A stretch of 45,622 bases of DNA from Marininema mesophilum (lineage in GTDB: Bacteria > Bacillota > Bacilli > Thermoactinomycetales > DSM-45169), in NCBI RefSeq assembly GCF_900106775.1, contig NZ_FNNQ01000019.1:1-45622 (forward strand), in the 5' to 3' direction. A program made the translations under genes and the position numbers. How positions within the stretch are numbered: the first letter of the stretch is position 1; the number at the start of each line of letters is the position of its first letter. The notes under the pieces are model-generated. The model had not been told where the DNA came from. It saw nothing but the letters and a program-made list of their open reading frames with translations, and made no database searches. Positions 32,690 to 41,854 of the stretch are shown here, piece by piece.

Positions 32690-34351
32690 ATGATACTCTG
32701 TGCAACAAATCGTGTAGGTAAACTAATAGGAACCCATTGGGTTTTTGAAAATATAACGATGGATATCCGTGATGGAGAAAAAATAGGTTGGGTGGGCCCC
32801 AATGGCTGTGGCAAAACCACTTTGCTACGAATATTAGCCGGAGAAGAGACCCCTGACCGAGGAGAAGTATTTCATCGCAAGGGAGCAAAGATCGGTTACC
32901 TTACCCAAATCCCGCATTTCTCTAGGGAGGTTAGTGTAAGGGAAGCACTGCTGGATACCTTTGACCAAACCCAGGCCCTACAACTGGAGTTAAACCGCTT
33001 GTCTGAACAAATGGGGGATCCCTCTTTAAGCGAGGAGAAGTTGGAACGGATACTCCTTCGTTTTCAAAATACCCAAGAGGCCTTTGAGCGTTCAGGTGGC
33101 TATGAGCAAGAGGCGAAGGTACGGAAAGTAGCCCATGGATTAGGGTTTTCTGAAGAGATGCTGGAAAGTTCTTTTCATATCCTGAGCGGGGGTGAGAAAA
33201 CAAAAGTAGGCTTGGCCCGTATCTTGCTACAAGAACCGGATCTATTGTTACTCGATGAGCCAACGAACCATTTGGATCTAGCTGCAGTGGAATGGTTAGA
33301 GGAGTATCTCAGCCGATCCACAGCAACCGTTATTGTTGTCTCCCATGATCGTACTTTCTTGGATCGAGCCGTGCATCGAATTTTTGATATAGAGGGTGGG
33401 GAGCTCGTCATCTATGAGGGAGGTTATTCCGCCTTTGTAAAGGAGAAGGAAAAACGCCTTCTCATAGAGTTTGAAGCGTATCAGGAGCAACAGAAGAAAA
33501 TCAAAAAAATGAAGGAAGCGATCAAACGTCTGCGTGAATGGGCAAATCGAGCCAATCCTCCAAATGATGGAATGCACCGTCGTGCTAACAGCATGGAAAA
33601 GGCCTTGAATCGTATTGAAAGGCTAAAGAAACCTGTTCTTGAACGAAAGAAAATCGGACTTACTTTTGAAATGGAGGAGCGAAGTGGACAGGATGTCTTA
33701 ATACTAAAGGATGTATCAAAATGGTTCGGTGATCGAATCCTTCTAGAAGATGTCGATCTGCAGGTGCGATTTCGTGAGAGGCTCGCTATCTTAGGGGGAA
33801 ATGGGTCAGGAAAGACCACTTTACTCAAGATGGCTACTTCGCAATTGGAACCAGACATTGGAGAAGTTCGACTGGGCAGTGGAGCAAAGGTAGGATATTT
33901 ATCCCAAGCTGGCTGGGAAGGTGGCGAAGATTTAACTGTACTTGAGGCTTTTCGAGAAGAAGTTCCAGTTGAAGAAGGGGAAGCACGGCGTTTGTTGGCC
34001 AAGTTTTTGTTCTATGGATACGCGGTATTTCGCCCGGTGGGTCAAATAAGTGGTGGAGAGCGGATGCGGCTTCGATTGGCTCAATTGATGTACCAGGAAG
34101 TTAACTTTTTGATCCTGGATGAACCCACTAATCACTTAGACATTGATTCACGGGAAGCTCTCGAAGAAGCACTGCTAGATTTTACAGGAACGATTTTGGC
34201 TGTTTCCCATGATCGCTGGTTTTTAAATCGGTTGTTTGCCCCTGTTTTTTGGCTGGAAGAGGGCTCCCTTCTGCGCTATGAAGGGAATTACGATCAAGCA
34301 CGAGAAAAAAGACAACAACGGTTGATTGGCAATAAGGGGGAAAATTACTAA
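32690..34351 (+). CDS. ABC-F family ATPase (ribosome-associated; possible antibiotic-resistance type)
   Basis: 553 residues, two ATP-binding cassettes and no membrane part. Walker A motifs GPNGCGKTT and GGNGSGKTT; signatures LSGGEKTKVGLARIL and ISGGERMRLRLAQL; Walker B with LLLLDEPTNHLD and FLILDEPTNHLD; H-loops VSHDRTFLDRAV and VSHDRWFLNRLF. The inter-domain linker is about 80 residues, with a basic, Lys/Arg-rich helical pair (KKIKKMKEAIKRLREWANRA). ABC-F proteins bind the ribosomal E site; some protect against antibiotics, others act in translation. Subclass not resolvable by eye. The ATG is 10 nt after AGGAG. Confidence 0.9.
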   Translation: MILCATNRVGKLIGTHWVFENITMDIRDGEKIGWVGPNGCGKTTLLRILAGEETPDRGEVFHRKGAKIGYLTQIPHFSREVSVREALLDTFDQTQALQLELNRLSEQMGDPSLSEEKLERILLRFQNTQEAFERSGGYEQEAKVRKVAHGLGFSEEMLESSFHILSGGEKTKVGLARILLQEPDLLLLDEPTNHLDLAAVEWLEEYLSRSTATVIVVSHDRTFLDRAVHRIFDIEGGELVIYEGGYSAFVKEKEKRLLIEFEAYQEQQKKIKKMKEAIKRLREWANRANPPNDGMHRRANSMEKALNRIERLKKPVLERKKIGLTFEMEERSGQDVLILKDVSKWFGDRILLEDVDLQVRFRERLAILGGNGSGKTTLLKMATSQLEPDIGEVRLGSGAKVGYLSQAGWEGGEDLTVLEAFREEVPVEEGEARRLLAKFLFYGYAVFRPVGQISGGERMRLRLAQLMYQEVNFLILDEPTNHLDIDSREALEEALLDFTGTILAVSHDRWFLNRLFAPVFWLEEGSLLRYEGNYDQAREKRQQRLIGNKGENY

Positions 34352-34406
34352 CATTTTGTTTTGGTTTATGGTAAAGAGGGTACGGATAGAGTAGGAGGTG
34401 ATCCCT

Positions 34407-34553
34407 ATGCTAGATCACGAGGAAGTTAAGCCGTTGCCGGAGCGTCTACGTGAAGACTTGGATGGGGAGAACAACCCTGATTTAGAATCTCAGCCAGAAG
34501 CATTATCTAGTCGAAGGTATGATAAAAGGATAAAATTAATAGATCTCTTGTAA
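34407..34553 (+). CDS. Small acidic protein, 48 residues
   Basis: ATG 34407 follows AGGAGGTG; the stop TAA runs into a palindromic terminator. The product starts MLDHEEVKPLPERLREDLDG and is highly charged and acidic in the first half, basic at the end. Not recognised. It lies 55 bp after the ABC-F gene and may be on the same transcript. Confidence 0.6.
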   Translation: MLDHEEVKPLPERLREDLDGENNPDLESQPEALSSRRYDKRIKLIDLL

Positions 34554-34580
34554 AAACACCCACTAGTGGGTGTTTTTTTT
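34554..34580 (+). terminator. Palindromic terminator after the 48-aa ORF
   Basis: ACACCCACT is followed directly by AGTGGGTGT and then eight or more T. It may also serve nhaC on the minus strand. Confidence 0.92.
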
Positions 34581-34594
34581 TGTGATTATCTGGG

Positions 34595-36142
34595 TTAGCG
34601 GACAAGTAACCAGCTGGTTACAACATATAGGAGAGTACTTGCTACTCCCACGAGCAGAGAGGCTTTTAATTTCATATGGGAGTATTTCATTAAGGGTAAT
34701 TTCATAACGGTTGCCATCGCTACGGTATTATCACTAAGTAGGGAAGCAAAGCCACCGAATGTACCACTAGCAAAGACGGCACCTGAGATTAAAGGCAACG
34801 GGACATGGGTACCGACGGCAAGAGAGAAGGCGAGAGGCATTAAGATGGCCCATGATCCAAAACTAGAGCCGAGAATGTAGGCAATCACACATCCGATGAT
34901 AAAGAATAGGGGAGTTAACCAGAGTGCTGGCAACGATGTACCGATCAAGCTCTTCGTGTATGGGATGAAGCCGAGATCAGTGGAGACGGCGGTCAATGCC
35001 CAAACCAGGGCAAGAAGAAGATTGACTCCCATCATCTCGTTCCCCCCTTGAAGAAAACCAAATAAGAGGCGGGTTAAGGGCTGACGGAAGATCGCGTACC
35101 AAATCATCATTAAGAAGAGAGTGATGAATATCGCTTCCAGCATGGCTTTACTTGCATCAGCCTTAACGAGTGCTCCCCAGAGAGTAGAAGCCTTGGTAGA
35201 GCCGTCCAACCATGTGAGAAGAAAGGTGAGGCCTATGAGGGCGAACAAAGGTACTACAAGATGGATAGCCTGGGGAGGTACGGTTTCGGAGACGATTTCT
35301 ATTGGATCTGGAAAATCGCTGTCAGGTTCATGTTCGCTACTGGCACCTGAGAGTTTATCATGGGGGGTCTTTTTTTTATCTTTTTTCTTCTCTGCGTGCC
35401 GTAACTGATCCAGATATGCCACCTGGGGTGAGGCGCGGAAAGCTGTTTGGATGGTTGGGGGACAATCCTGTTCATCATCCGCTTTGCACTCATCTTTATT
35501 CCCTGTGAAAAAAGTAAGGTATAGGGAGTAAAGTAACATCAGAATTGCAAAAAAGTTAAAGGGGAGGCTTTGCAACAATAGTTCATAAGCAGATTTCCCT
35601 AGCCTTAAATGATGGGCGGAACTTGCGATCAGGCCTACCATATACCCTATAAAGGCGGTACCGATAGGAGTTAAAGCAATCAGAGGGGTAGAGGTTGCAT
35701 CGATGATAAAGGCGACTTTAGATTTTGGAACTTTTAATCGTTCAAATACCCGTTGCATCACAGGGCCTACAGTAATGATTCGAAAATCAGGAGCCATGAA
35801 AGTAGCAAAGGAAGAAAGCCAGGTGAGGGTAAAGGCACCTCGGACAGATTGAATGCGTTGGTTCATCCAATCGGCAAAGCCAGCTACTCCACCAGTGACA
35901 CGAATTAACCCTACAAAAGCACCAAATCCATATAGAAACACAAGTAAGCGGATATTGTTTGGCCGAGATATTTCCTGTAATAGATTAGAAATCGCTACTT
36001 CTATCCCACCTAGAAAATTGGGTCGCATCATATAGGAACCGATCAAGAGACCTACAACTAGACCAGGAAAAACTTGTCGGGTGAAAAGAGCAACAGGGAT
36101 GACGATCAATAAAGGGAGCAGAGACCAAAAGGTGACGTGCAT
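34595..36142 (-). CDS. NhaC-family Na+/H+ antiporter
   Basis: 515 residues with about a dozen hydrophobic helices and a hydrophilic, Lys-rich loop in the middle (about residues 218-290: EKKKDKKKTPHDKLSGASSEHE). The conserved ion-transport stretch is like ATSTPLIALTPIGTAFIGYMVG and SSFGSWAILMPLAFSLA. NhaC members exchange Na+ for H+ or, as MleN/TetA-type, malate/lactate. The specific ion pair is not predictable. AGAGGA precedes the ATG at 36142. Confidence 0.88.
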   Translation of the reverse strand: MHVTFWSLLPLLIVIPVALFTRQVFPGLVVGLLIGSYMMRPNFLGGIEVAISNLLQEISRPNNIRLLVFLYGFGAFVGLIRVTGGVAGFADWMNQRIQSVRGAFTLTWLSSFATFMAPDFRIITVGPVMQRVFERLKVPKSKVAFIIDATSTPLIALTPIGTAFIGYMVGLIASSAHHLRLGKSAYELLLQSLPFNFFAILMLLYSLYLTFFTGNKDECKADDEQDCPPTIQTAFRASPQVAYLDQLRHAEKKKDKKKTPHDKLSGASSEHEPDSDFPDPIEIVSETVPPQAIHLVVPLFALIGLTFLLTWLDGSTKASTLWGALVKADASKAMLEAIFITLFLMMIWYAIFRQPLTRLLFGFLQGGNEMMGVNLLLALVWALTAVSTDLGFIPYTKSLIGTSLPALWLTPLFFIIGCVIAYILGSSFGSWAILMPLAFSLAVGTHVPLPLISGAVFASGTFGGFASLLSDNTVAMATVMKLPLMKYSHMKLKASLLVGVASTLLYVVTSWLLVR

Positions 36143-36331
36143 CGATCTTCCTCTTTTCCTGCGGGCTGAATTCTCTAGTTAATCTGCTCTTATATAACAA
36201 TATCATGCGGATTTTCTTCTAAAAAACAGGTTCCTTATTTGCCAAATGGGGTGGGAATCTGCCTTGCCGATTGCGTCCTTCCATTCATAGATTGAAAGAA
36301 AATGACGCAATTCAATAGAGGAAGATGCTGT

Positions 36332-37444
36332 ATGTCTAAGAGGAAACAACGTCGAAGAAAGAGCGATTCTCTTTCACAGAGGTTTGTCCAAGGAGAATTG
36401 CTTGTCAAATTCCATCCTCTTGCTTCAAAGAAAGATATTTACTCTTTGTTAGGGAAAGTAGAAGCCAGGACTTTACCCGGAGAGGTAGTCGGAGTGGCGC
36501 GTGTCCGCCTAAACCGACATATTTATGAGTCATTGAAAGCATTAACCCAACACGAGGTTGTCGAATTTGCAGAACCCAATTACCTGATGAAAACTCATTT
36601 TATCCCCAATGATCCTCTACTTTCTCGTCAATACGGTCTACGCCAAATCCAAGCACCTTTGGCATGGAATGTAACGCGAGGGAGAGCAGCAGTATTAGTG
36701 GCTATAGTGGATACAGGTGTTCAGGTGAATCACCCGGATTTACGAACGAAGTTGGTACGAGGATTTAATTTTGTTTCTGGAAATTCCAATACCAACGATA
36801 ATAATGGTCATGGTACTCATGTTGCTGGGATAGCTGCTGCTGCTACAAATAATAGGATCGGTATTGCTGGAACAGGATTTAACGTACGAATTTTACCAGT
36901 CAAGGTAGTGGATAGCCGAGGGGTTGGTACTCTTTTTAACGTGGCTAGGGGAATTCTGTTTGCTGCTCGACGAGGAGCTAAAGTGATAAACCTTAGTCTG
37001 GGTGGACCGAATACAAGTAGTACGCTCCAAAATGCAGTAAACGGTGCATGGAATATGGGCTCGGTTATTGTTGCTGCTGCGGGCAATTCTCGTAGTAGTC
37101 GTCCTGAATACCCTGCATTTTATGCCAACGCGATTGCTGTTGCAGCAACCAATGCCAGGGATCGTAGAGCTCCCTTTACTAGCTTTGGTAATTGGGTGGA
37201 TGTAGCGGCCCCAGGTGTCAGCATACTCTCTACAACAATTGGTAGTGGCTATGGTTTCAAGAGTGGCACTTCGATGTCGGCTCCATTTGTCTCAGGGTTG
37301 GCAGGATTGCTGGCCAGCCAAGGGAGAAATAATATTCAAATTAGACGTTCAATTCAGATATTTGCTGATCGTATTCCTGGGACAGGGAGTCTGTGGACAT
37401 TTGGTAGGATTAATGCGAATCGGTCTGTGCGAAGTCCTCGGTGA
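36332..37444 (+). CDS. Subtilisin-like serine protease (S8) without a signal peptide
   Basis: 370 residues from ATG 36332, which has AGAGGAA 8 nt before it (an upstream ATG at 36302 has a poor site). The catalytic triad is Asp in VAIVDTGVQVNHPDLR, His in NNGHGTHVAGIAA and Ser in GTSMSAPFVSGLA. An I9-like propeptide (about residues 21-85, FVQGELLVKFHPLASKK) precedes it. The N terminus is MSKRKQRRRKSDSLSQRF: strongly basic, with no hydrophobic stretch, so no Sec signal is visible, although the propeptide suggests self-processing. The core resembles thermitase/extracellular subtilases. Whether it is intracellular, spore-located or exported is open. Confidence 0.85.
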   Translation: MSKRKQRRRKSDSLSQRFVQGELLVKFHPLASKKDIYSLLGKVEARTLPGEVVGVARVRLNRHIYESLKALTQHEVVEFAEPNYLMKTHFIPNDPLLSRQYGLRQIQAPLAWNVTRGRAAVLVAIVDTGVQVNHPDLRTKLVRGFNFVSGNSNTNDNNGHGTHVAGIAAAATNNRIGIAGTGFNVRILPVKVVDSRGVGTLFNVARGILFAARRGAKVINLSLGGPNTSSTLQNAVNGAWNMGSVIVAAAGNSRSSRPEYPAFYANAIAVAATNARDRRAPFTSFGNWVDVAAPGVSILSTTIGSGYGFKSGTSMSAPFVSGLAGLLASQGRNNIQIRRSIQIFADRIPGTGSLWTFGRINANRSVRSPR

Positions 37445-37475
37445 AGGTTATCAGATGGGAAGCAGTGGATGTACA

Positions 37476-37512
37476 GGAGAGCCCTAACCTAATAGGGGAC
37501 TCTCTTTTTTTG
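37476..37512 (+). terminator. Intrinsic terminator after the subtilase gene
   Basis: GAGAGCCCTA pairs imperfectly with TAGGGGACTCTC, followed by T residues. Confidence 0.75.
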
Positions 37513-37548
37513 TGCTTTGCTTTTCTGATTAACTAATTAGTCTAACCG

Positions 37549-38862
37549 TTACTCGTCAGCAGTAAGCTCATGCTTTACTTTATACATGTCATTTAAACAT
37601 AATTGAAACTGTTTTCTATCAATATTCTCCCAACATCGAGCAAGGAGAAAGAGGATATCAACTTTTTTATTTAATAGGTGATACTTGTGTGCAATATCTA
37701 ATGCCTCTTGAAAATGAGTAATGGCTGTGTGTCGGTTCTTCTGAATGCAATAATATTTCCCAAGAGTGGTAAGGGCATCGGCTAATCGAGGCATATCTTT
37801 AATTAATTTATATAAGGAGATCGCTTGATTAATGGAACCTAAACTTTTCTCCCAGCGTTCTTGTTGTATATATAGAGTGGAAAGTCGCATATGGGCGTGG
37901 GCTAAATCTTTTTGATGAAGGGTGCTACTCTTTAGAGTCAAAGCAACTTGAAAGCATTCCTCAGCTTTTTTCCATTGTGAGTTACTCATATGAATATTAG
38001 CTAAAATGGTCCACAGGTTAAATAATCGGTTGTGTTGCTTATTTATTCTAGCGATCTCTATCCCTGCTAAACAGAAGGCGGATGCGGCATCGTATTGCTG
38101 TAATCGGGATAATAGTTCAGAGCGCCAAGTATAAAATCCAAGAATAGTATCAATATGTTGGGATACCAAGGCAGCATCCCAGTGATCCTCGATAATTTTA
38201 AGAGCTTCACCAACCCTTTCAAGGTGTTCTAGGTAGACCGCCTTATTTTCGATGAGCTTGAATTTTAAGTGGGTTCCTTCACCATCATCAACAAAAGCTT
38301 CAAGTCCGTTTTCTACATAAGCCAATGCTTGTTCTAAACGGTGATGATGATAACTATTGAGACCTAATTCATAGAAGCTAGCGGCTGCAATATTATTTTT
38401 TTTGCCGTAGGGATTCTGGTTCGATAAACGAATGGCATCAAATAGGAGGCGCTGGGCTCTTTCGAACTGAGTCAGTTTGTTTAAACAGGTTCCTAATAGA
38501 TAATAAATCTTGGCAGCATAAGGGTGGCTATCATCTACTTGGAGCCCTTTTAATTGTCGGAGAGCTTGATCTGGATTACCTGCATCACGGGTGGATTCAA
38601 TAGCAAACAACTTAAATTTTAAATCATGAAGAGCCTCTTTTTCTTGGACCATAAGGTTAGGTATATCCTCTAAACGAATATCTAGTTTTTGCAATAGGTA
38701 AGTAGCACGCTGAGGATTGACATGAGGAATACCGCGTTCAATGTTACTTATGGTAGCCGGGGAAATATTTTTATCAGCTAAATCTTCCAATCGCAACCCT
38801 TTTTCCTTCCTAACCTTTCGGATAATTTCCCCAATCTCATGGATATCCAGTGCACTCAACAC
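37549..38862 (-). CDS. HTH-TPR regulator, RRNPP-like (paralogue 2)
   Basis: 437 residues from GTG 38862 (GGAGGG 6 nt before it on the minus strand). The helix-turn-helix (IGEIIRKVRKEKGLRLEDLA...ISPATISNIERGIPHV) and TPR array closely follow the gene at 29253. Shared stretches include HPYAA, ENGL and IDTILGFY. Promoter at 38901-38929 (minus): TTTCCA-17-TAGAAT. No pheromone-like small gene is seen downstream within 100 bp. It probably senses a peptide or interacts with a partner as in the Rap/PlcR fold. The gene pair faces across a 7-kb interval. Confidence 0.82.
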   Translation of the reverse strand: MLSALDIHEIGEIIRKVRKEKGLRLEDLADKNISPATISNIERGIPHVNPQRATYLLQKLDIRLEDIPNLMVQEKEALHDLKFKLFAIESTRDAGNPDQALRQLKGLQVDDSHPYAAKIYYLLGTCLNKLTQFERAQRLLFDAIRLSNQNPYGKKNNIAAASFYELGLNSYHHHRLEQALAYVENGLEAFVDDGEGTHLKFKLIENKAVYLEHLERVGEALKIIEDHWDAALVSQHIDTILGFYTWRSELLSRLQQYDAASAFCLAGIEIARINKQHNRLFNLWTILANIHMSNSQWKKAEECFQVALTLKSSTLHQKDLAHAHMRLSTLYIQQERWEKSLGSINQAISLYKLIKDMPRLADALTTLGKYYCIQKNRHTAITHFQEALDIAHKYHLLNKKVDILFLLARCWENIDRKQFQLCLNDMYKVKHELTADE

Positions 38863-38900
38863 GAATCACCCTCCATCTCATAACTTTTAAGGCCATGGCT

Positions 38901-38929
38901 ATTCTACACCAAAAGTAGAAAATTGGAAA
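38901..38929 (-). promoter_or_regulatory. Promoter of the second HTH-TPR regulator
   Basis: On the minus strand the -35 is TTTCCA (38929-38924), the spacer is 17 bp and the -10 is TAGAAT (38906-38901). The region around it is similar to the promoter of the paralogue at 29190. Confidence 0.5.
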
Positions 38930-39125
38930 TCGATTAGAGGATAAATTGTAGTAGGTTGACCTTAATTTTAGAAGATAGAAGTTTTTATTACTAAAAAATT
39001 TTAGTGTAACAAGGCTTTATGGTGTTAATTCAGGGAAATTAAGGGGAGATAGGGAGGTTGGAAATAATATTTTTTATAATTGGACGCCCCATAATTTCCA
39101 GTGAAATTTGCTCTAATCCCGTTAT

Positions 39126-40445
39126 TCAGGTTCTGTCCCCCTCCATGCTTTCTATTAAAAGATCTACCAGATGAACAGCTCTCATATGGTTTTCTAGTCC
39201 AGCTCGCTGAATTCCCACTTTCATTTGGATGAGACAACCTGGGTTTGAGGTAACCAAAATAGCTGCCCGGGTATGGTGAAGATGCTGCATTTTTTCATCG
39301 AGGAGTTGTTGGGAGGTTTGAGGGTGGGTGAGATTGTAGATACCAGCAGATCCGCAGCAACGGTCGGATTCAACAAGTTCGATATAGTCGATTTCAGGGA
39401 TGGTATTCAGCAGGGTTCGGGGTTCTTTGATCACTTTCATACCATTACGAAGGTGACAGGAATCTTGATAGGTGACTCGTTCGTGGATGGGTTGAAGGTT
39501 GAGAGAATGTCCATCAACAAGTAATTCACTGACATCTTTTATTCGATGAGCAAAGGATTGCGCCGCTGTGGCCCACTGGGGGTCATCCTTTAGTAAATAA
39601 GGATAATCGATGAGATGTGCACCACAGCCACCAGCATTTGAAACGATCCAATCGATATCTATCCCCTGAAACCCTTTAATATTTTGCTGTGCAAGCAGGC
39701 GAGCTTTTTCTTCTTCTCCTGAATGGGCATGTAGAGCTCCGCAACATGTCTGTGACTTGGAAATGATAACATCGTATCCAGCCGCTTGTAACACTTTGGC
39801 TGTATTGTGATTCGTTTTTGCAAAGAGCACATCCATGATACATCCTTGAAAAAGGGCAACGCGTCCGAGAGGGGTTCCGATTGCAGGGAGTCGTTCAGTG
39901 GTGACTCGTTCGCGGATGCCATAAGGACTAGCAAGGGGGAGCACTTCATCTACTTGTTGGAGGTGAGAAGGCATTAGCCATTTAGATAGTCCAGAACGGT
40001 GCAATAACCTTTGGATACCTGATCGTTGATAGAGTGCGAGAAAAGCACCGACCAGACGGAGTCGTCTACGATGGGGAATGAGGGCGTGAAAAAAGAATTT
40101 CCGCATGTATTTTTTCCAGGTTGGCGAAGGAGCGTGTGAAACAATAGCGGCACGGGATTGCTCTAACAGATGGCCAAAGTGCACGTCGGCGGGACAGTCG
40201 CTTTCACAAGCACGGCAACCAAGGCAAAAATCCATCTGTTTTTGAAAGGAGCTGTCTGGGATCATCCTCCCTTCATGGACCGCTTTCATGAGAGCGATTC
40301 TACCTCGAGGGGAGGCGGCTTCACGCCCTGTTTCACGATAAGTGGGACAAGCAGGTAAACAGAAACCACATCGCATACAACGAGTCAGTTCTTCTTCATC
40401 TAAAGTGAGGGTGAGTGTTTTGCCAACATCGTTCCATGAAGTCAT
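39126..40445 (-). CDS. glcF: Glycolate oxidase iron-sulfur subunit GlcF
   Basis: 439 residues. Two [4Fe-4S] ferredoxin motifs (CMRCGFCLPACPT and CLGCRACESDCPAD, about residues 23-35 and 74-86) are followed by two cysteine-rich CCG domains (CCGALHAHSG and DRCCGSAGIY). It accepts electrons from GlcD. It overlaps glcD by 4 bp (the glcD stop and the glcF start share 40442-40445), which indicates translational coupling. The usual third subunit GlcE is missing, as in several Firmicutes. Confidence 0.93.
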   Translation of the reverse strand: MTSWNDVGKTLTLTLDEEELTRCMRCGFCLPACPTYRETGREAASPRGRIALMKAVHEGRMIPDSSFQKQMDFCLGCRACESDCPADVHFGHLLEQSRAAIVSHAPSPTWKKYMRKFFFHALIPHRRRLRLVGAFLALYQRSGIQRLLHRSGLSKWLMPSHLQQVDEVLPLASPYGIRERVTTERLPAIGTPLGRVALFQGCIMDVLFAKTNHNTAKVLQAAGYDVIISKSQTCCGALHAHSGEEEKARLLAQQNIKGFQGIDIDWIVSNAGGCGAHLIDYPYLLKDDPQWATAAQSFAHRIKDVSELLVDGHSLNLQPIHERVTYQDSCHLRNGMKVIKEPRTLLNTIPEIDYIELVESDRCCGSAGIYNLTHPQTSQQLLDEKMQHLHHTRAAILVTSNPGCLIQMKVGIQRAGLENHMRAVHLVDLLIESMEGDRT

Positions 40446-41854
40446 TTCTTTGTCCCCTCCTGTTCAGTTGGAACCTGTGTGAAAATCTTACCTGGATTGA
40501 GGATGCCAGTGGGGTCAAGGGCATTCTTGATCCCCTGGAGAGCAACTATGCCTGTACGGCCAACTTTCCATTCTAGAAAAGGTGCTTTAGCTAATCCCAC
40601 ACCATGTTCTCCAGTAATCGTTCCACCTAGGCGGATAGCAGTGGCAAACATGTCGGCAAGAGCTTTTTCTACTCGGGTGATCTCTTCGGAATTCCGGGCA
40701 TCTGTAAGAATGGTGGGGTGTAGGTTACCATCGCCAGCATGGCCAAAGGTACAGATGGTGAGGTCGTAACGACGGGAGATTTCTGTGATAGAACGTACCA
40801 TCGGAGCAATTTGCGAGCGCGGTACGGTGATATCTTCGAGAATGAGAGTAGGGCGTAGTCGTGCAAGGGCGGAGAGAGCGTTTCGTCGTGCAGCCATTAA
40901 CTGTGTGCCATCTGCAGAAGTTTGCGCAACCTCGATGTGAGTAGCACCACTATCAAGACAGATCTGATGAAGCTTTGTAATGTCCTGTTCGACTAAGAGG
41001 TGGGGTCCGTCTTGTTCAATGAGTAGGATGGCTGCCATATCGCGTGGGAGGCCGATTTGAGCATAATCCTCCACTACCTGGATCGTCCCTTGATCCATAA
41101 ACTCTAAGGTGCAGGGAATGATCCGGGCGGAGATGATTGCAGAGACCGCTCGTGCAGCGGTGTCTAAATCGGCATAGTGAGCAACCATAGCACGTCGAGT
41201 TTCAGGTAAGGGGATTAGTTTAAGGGTGGCTTCGGTGATGATCGCAAGGGTTCCTTCGGAACCGACAAGAAGGCGGGTAAGATCGTAACCCGCCACATCT
41301 TTGTACAGCTTTCCCCCGGTACGGATTACCTCTCCGTTTGCAAGTACTGCTTCAAGCCCAAGCACATAGTCTCGGGTCGTTCCGTATTTAAGCCCCCGTA
41401 ATCCGCCTGAACCCTCAGCAATATTCCCTCCGATGGTGGAGATTTTCATACTACTCGGATCGGGAGGGTAAAAGAGCTGTTTCGCTTCCACGGCATTGTG
41501 GATCGTTTGTGTCAGGACGCCGGGCTGGACAGTAATGGTTAAATTATCGGTGTCAATTTCGATGATCTGGTTCAACCGAGTCATTACCATCACGATCCCT
41601 CCTTGTGTAGGGACCGTATCCGCAGCTAGATTGGTGCCTGAGCCACGGCCAATGATAGGGATGTGATGCTGATGGGCGAGACGGAGGATTCTCTGTATCT
41701 CCTCTGTATTTTTGGGAAAGACGATCCCGTCTGGGATTGCTTGATAAAGTGGGGTGGCATCATAGGAGTAACTTATACAACTTTCCATATCATCACAGAC
41801 ATATTCTGCACCTAGGATCGTCGTTAGTTCGCTTTTAAGCTCAGGCGTAAGCAT
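40442..41854 (-). CDS. glcD: Glycolate oxidase FAD-linked subunit GlcD
   Basis: 470 residues. FAD-binding_4 domain with the PP-loop GRGSGTNLAADTVPTQGGIV and GGNIAEGSGGLRGLKYGTTRDYV, then a C-terminal FAD-oxidase domain ending in GEHGVGLAKAPFL. It oxidises glycolate (or D-lactate) to the 2-keto acid. GAGGGGG precedes the ATG. The two-gene operon glcD-glcF ends near 39126. Confidence 0.94.
   Translation of the reverse strand: MLTPELKSELTTILGAEYVCDDMESCISYSYDATPLYQAIPDGIVFPKNTEEIQRILRLAHQHHIPIIGRGSGTNLAADTVPTQGGIVMVMTRLNQIIEIDTDNLTITVQPGVLTQTIHNAVEAKQLFYPPDPSSMKISTIGGNIAEGSGGLRGLKYGTTRDYVLGLEAVLANGEVIRTGGKLYKDVAGYDLTRLLVGSEGTLAIITEATLKLIPLPETRRAMVAHYADLDTAARAVSAIISARIIPCTLEFMDQGTIQVVEDYAQIGLPRDMAAILLIEQDGPHLLVEQDITKLHQICLDSGATHIEVAQTSADGTQLMAARRNALSALARLRPTLILEDITVPRSQIAPMVRSITEISRRYDLTICTFGHAGDGNLHPTILTDARNSEEITRVEKALADMFATAIRLGGTITGEHGVGLAKAPFLEWKVGRTGIVALQGIKNALDPTGILNPGKIFTQVPTEQEGTKK

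Noticed and set aside
33481..34002. 173-residue minus-strand ORF in the ABC-F gene
   Set aside because: Ser/Arg-rich composition typical of a shadow frame; the ABC-F gene is clearly coding there.
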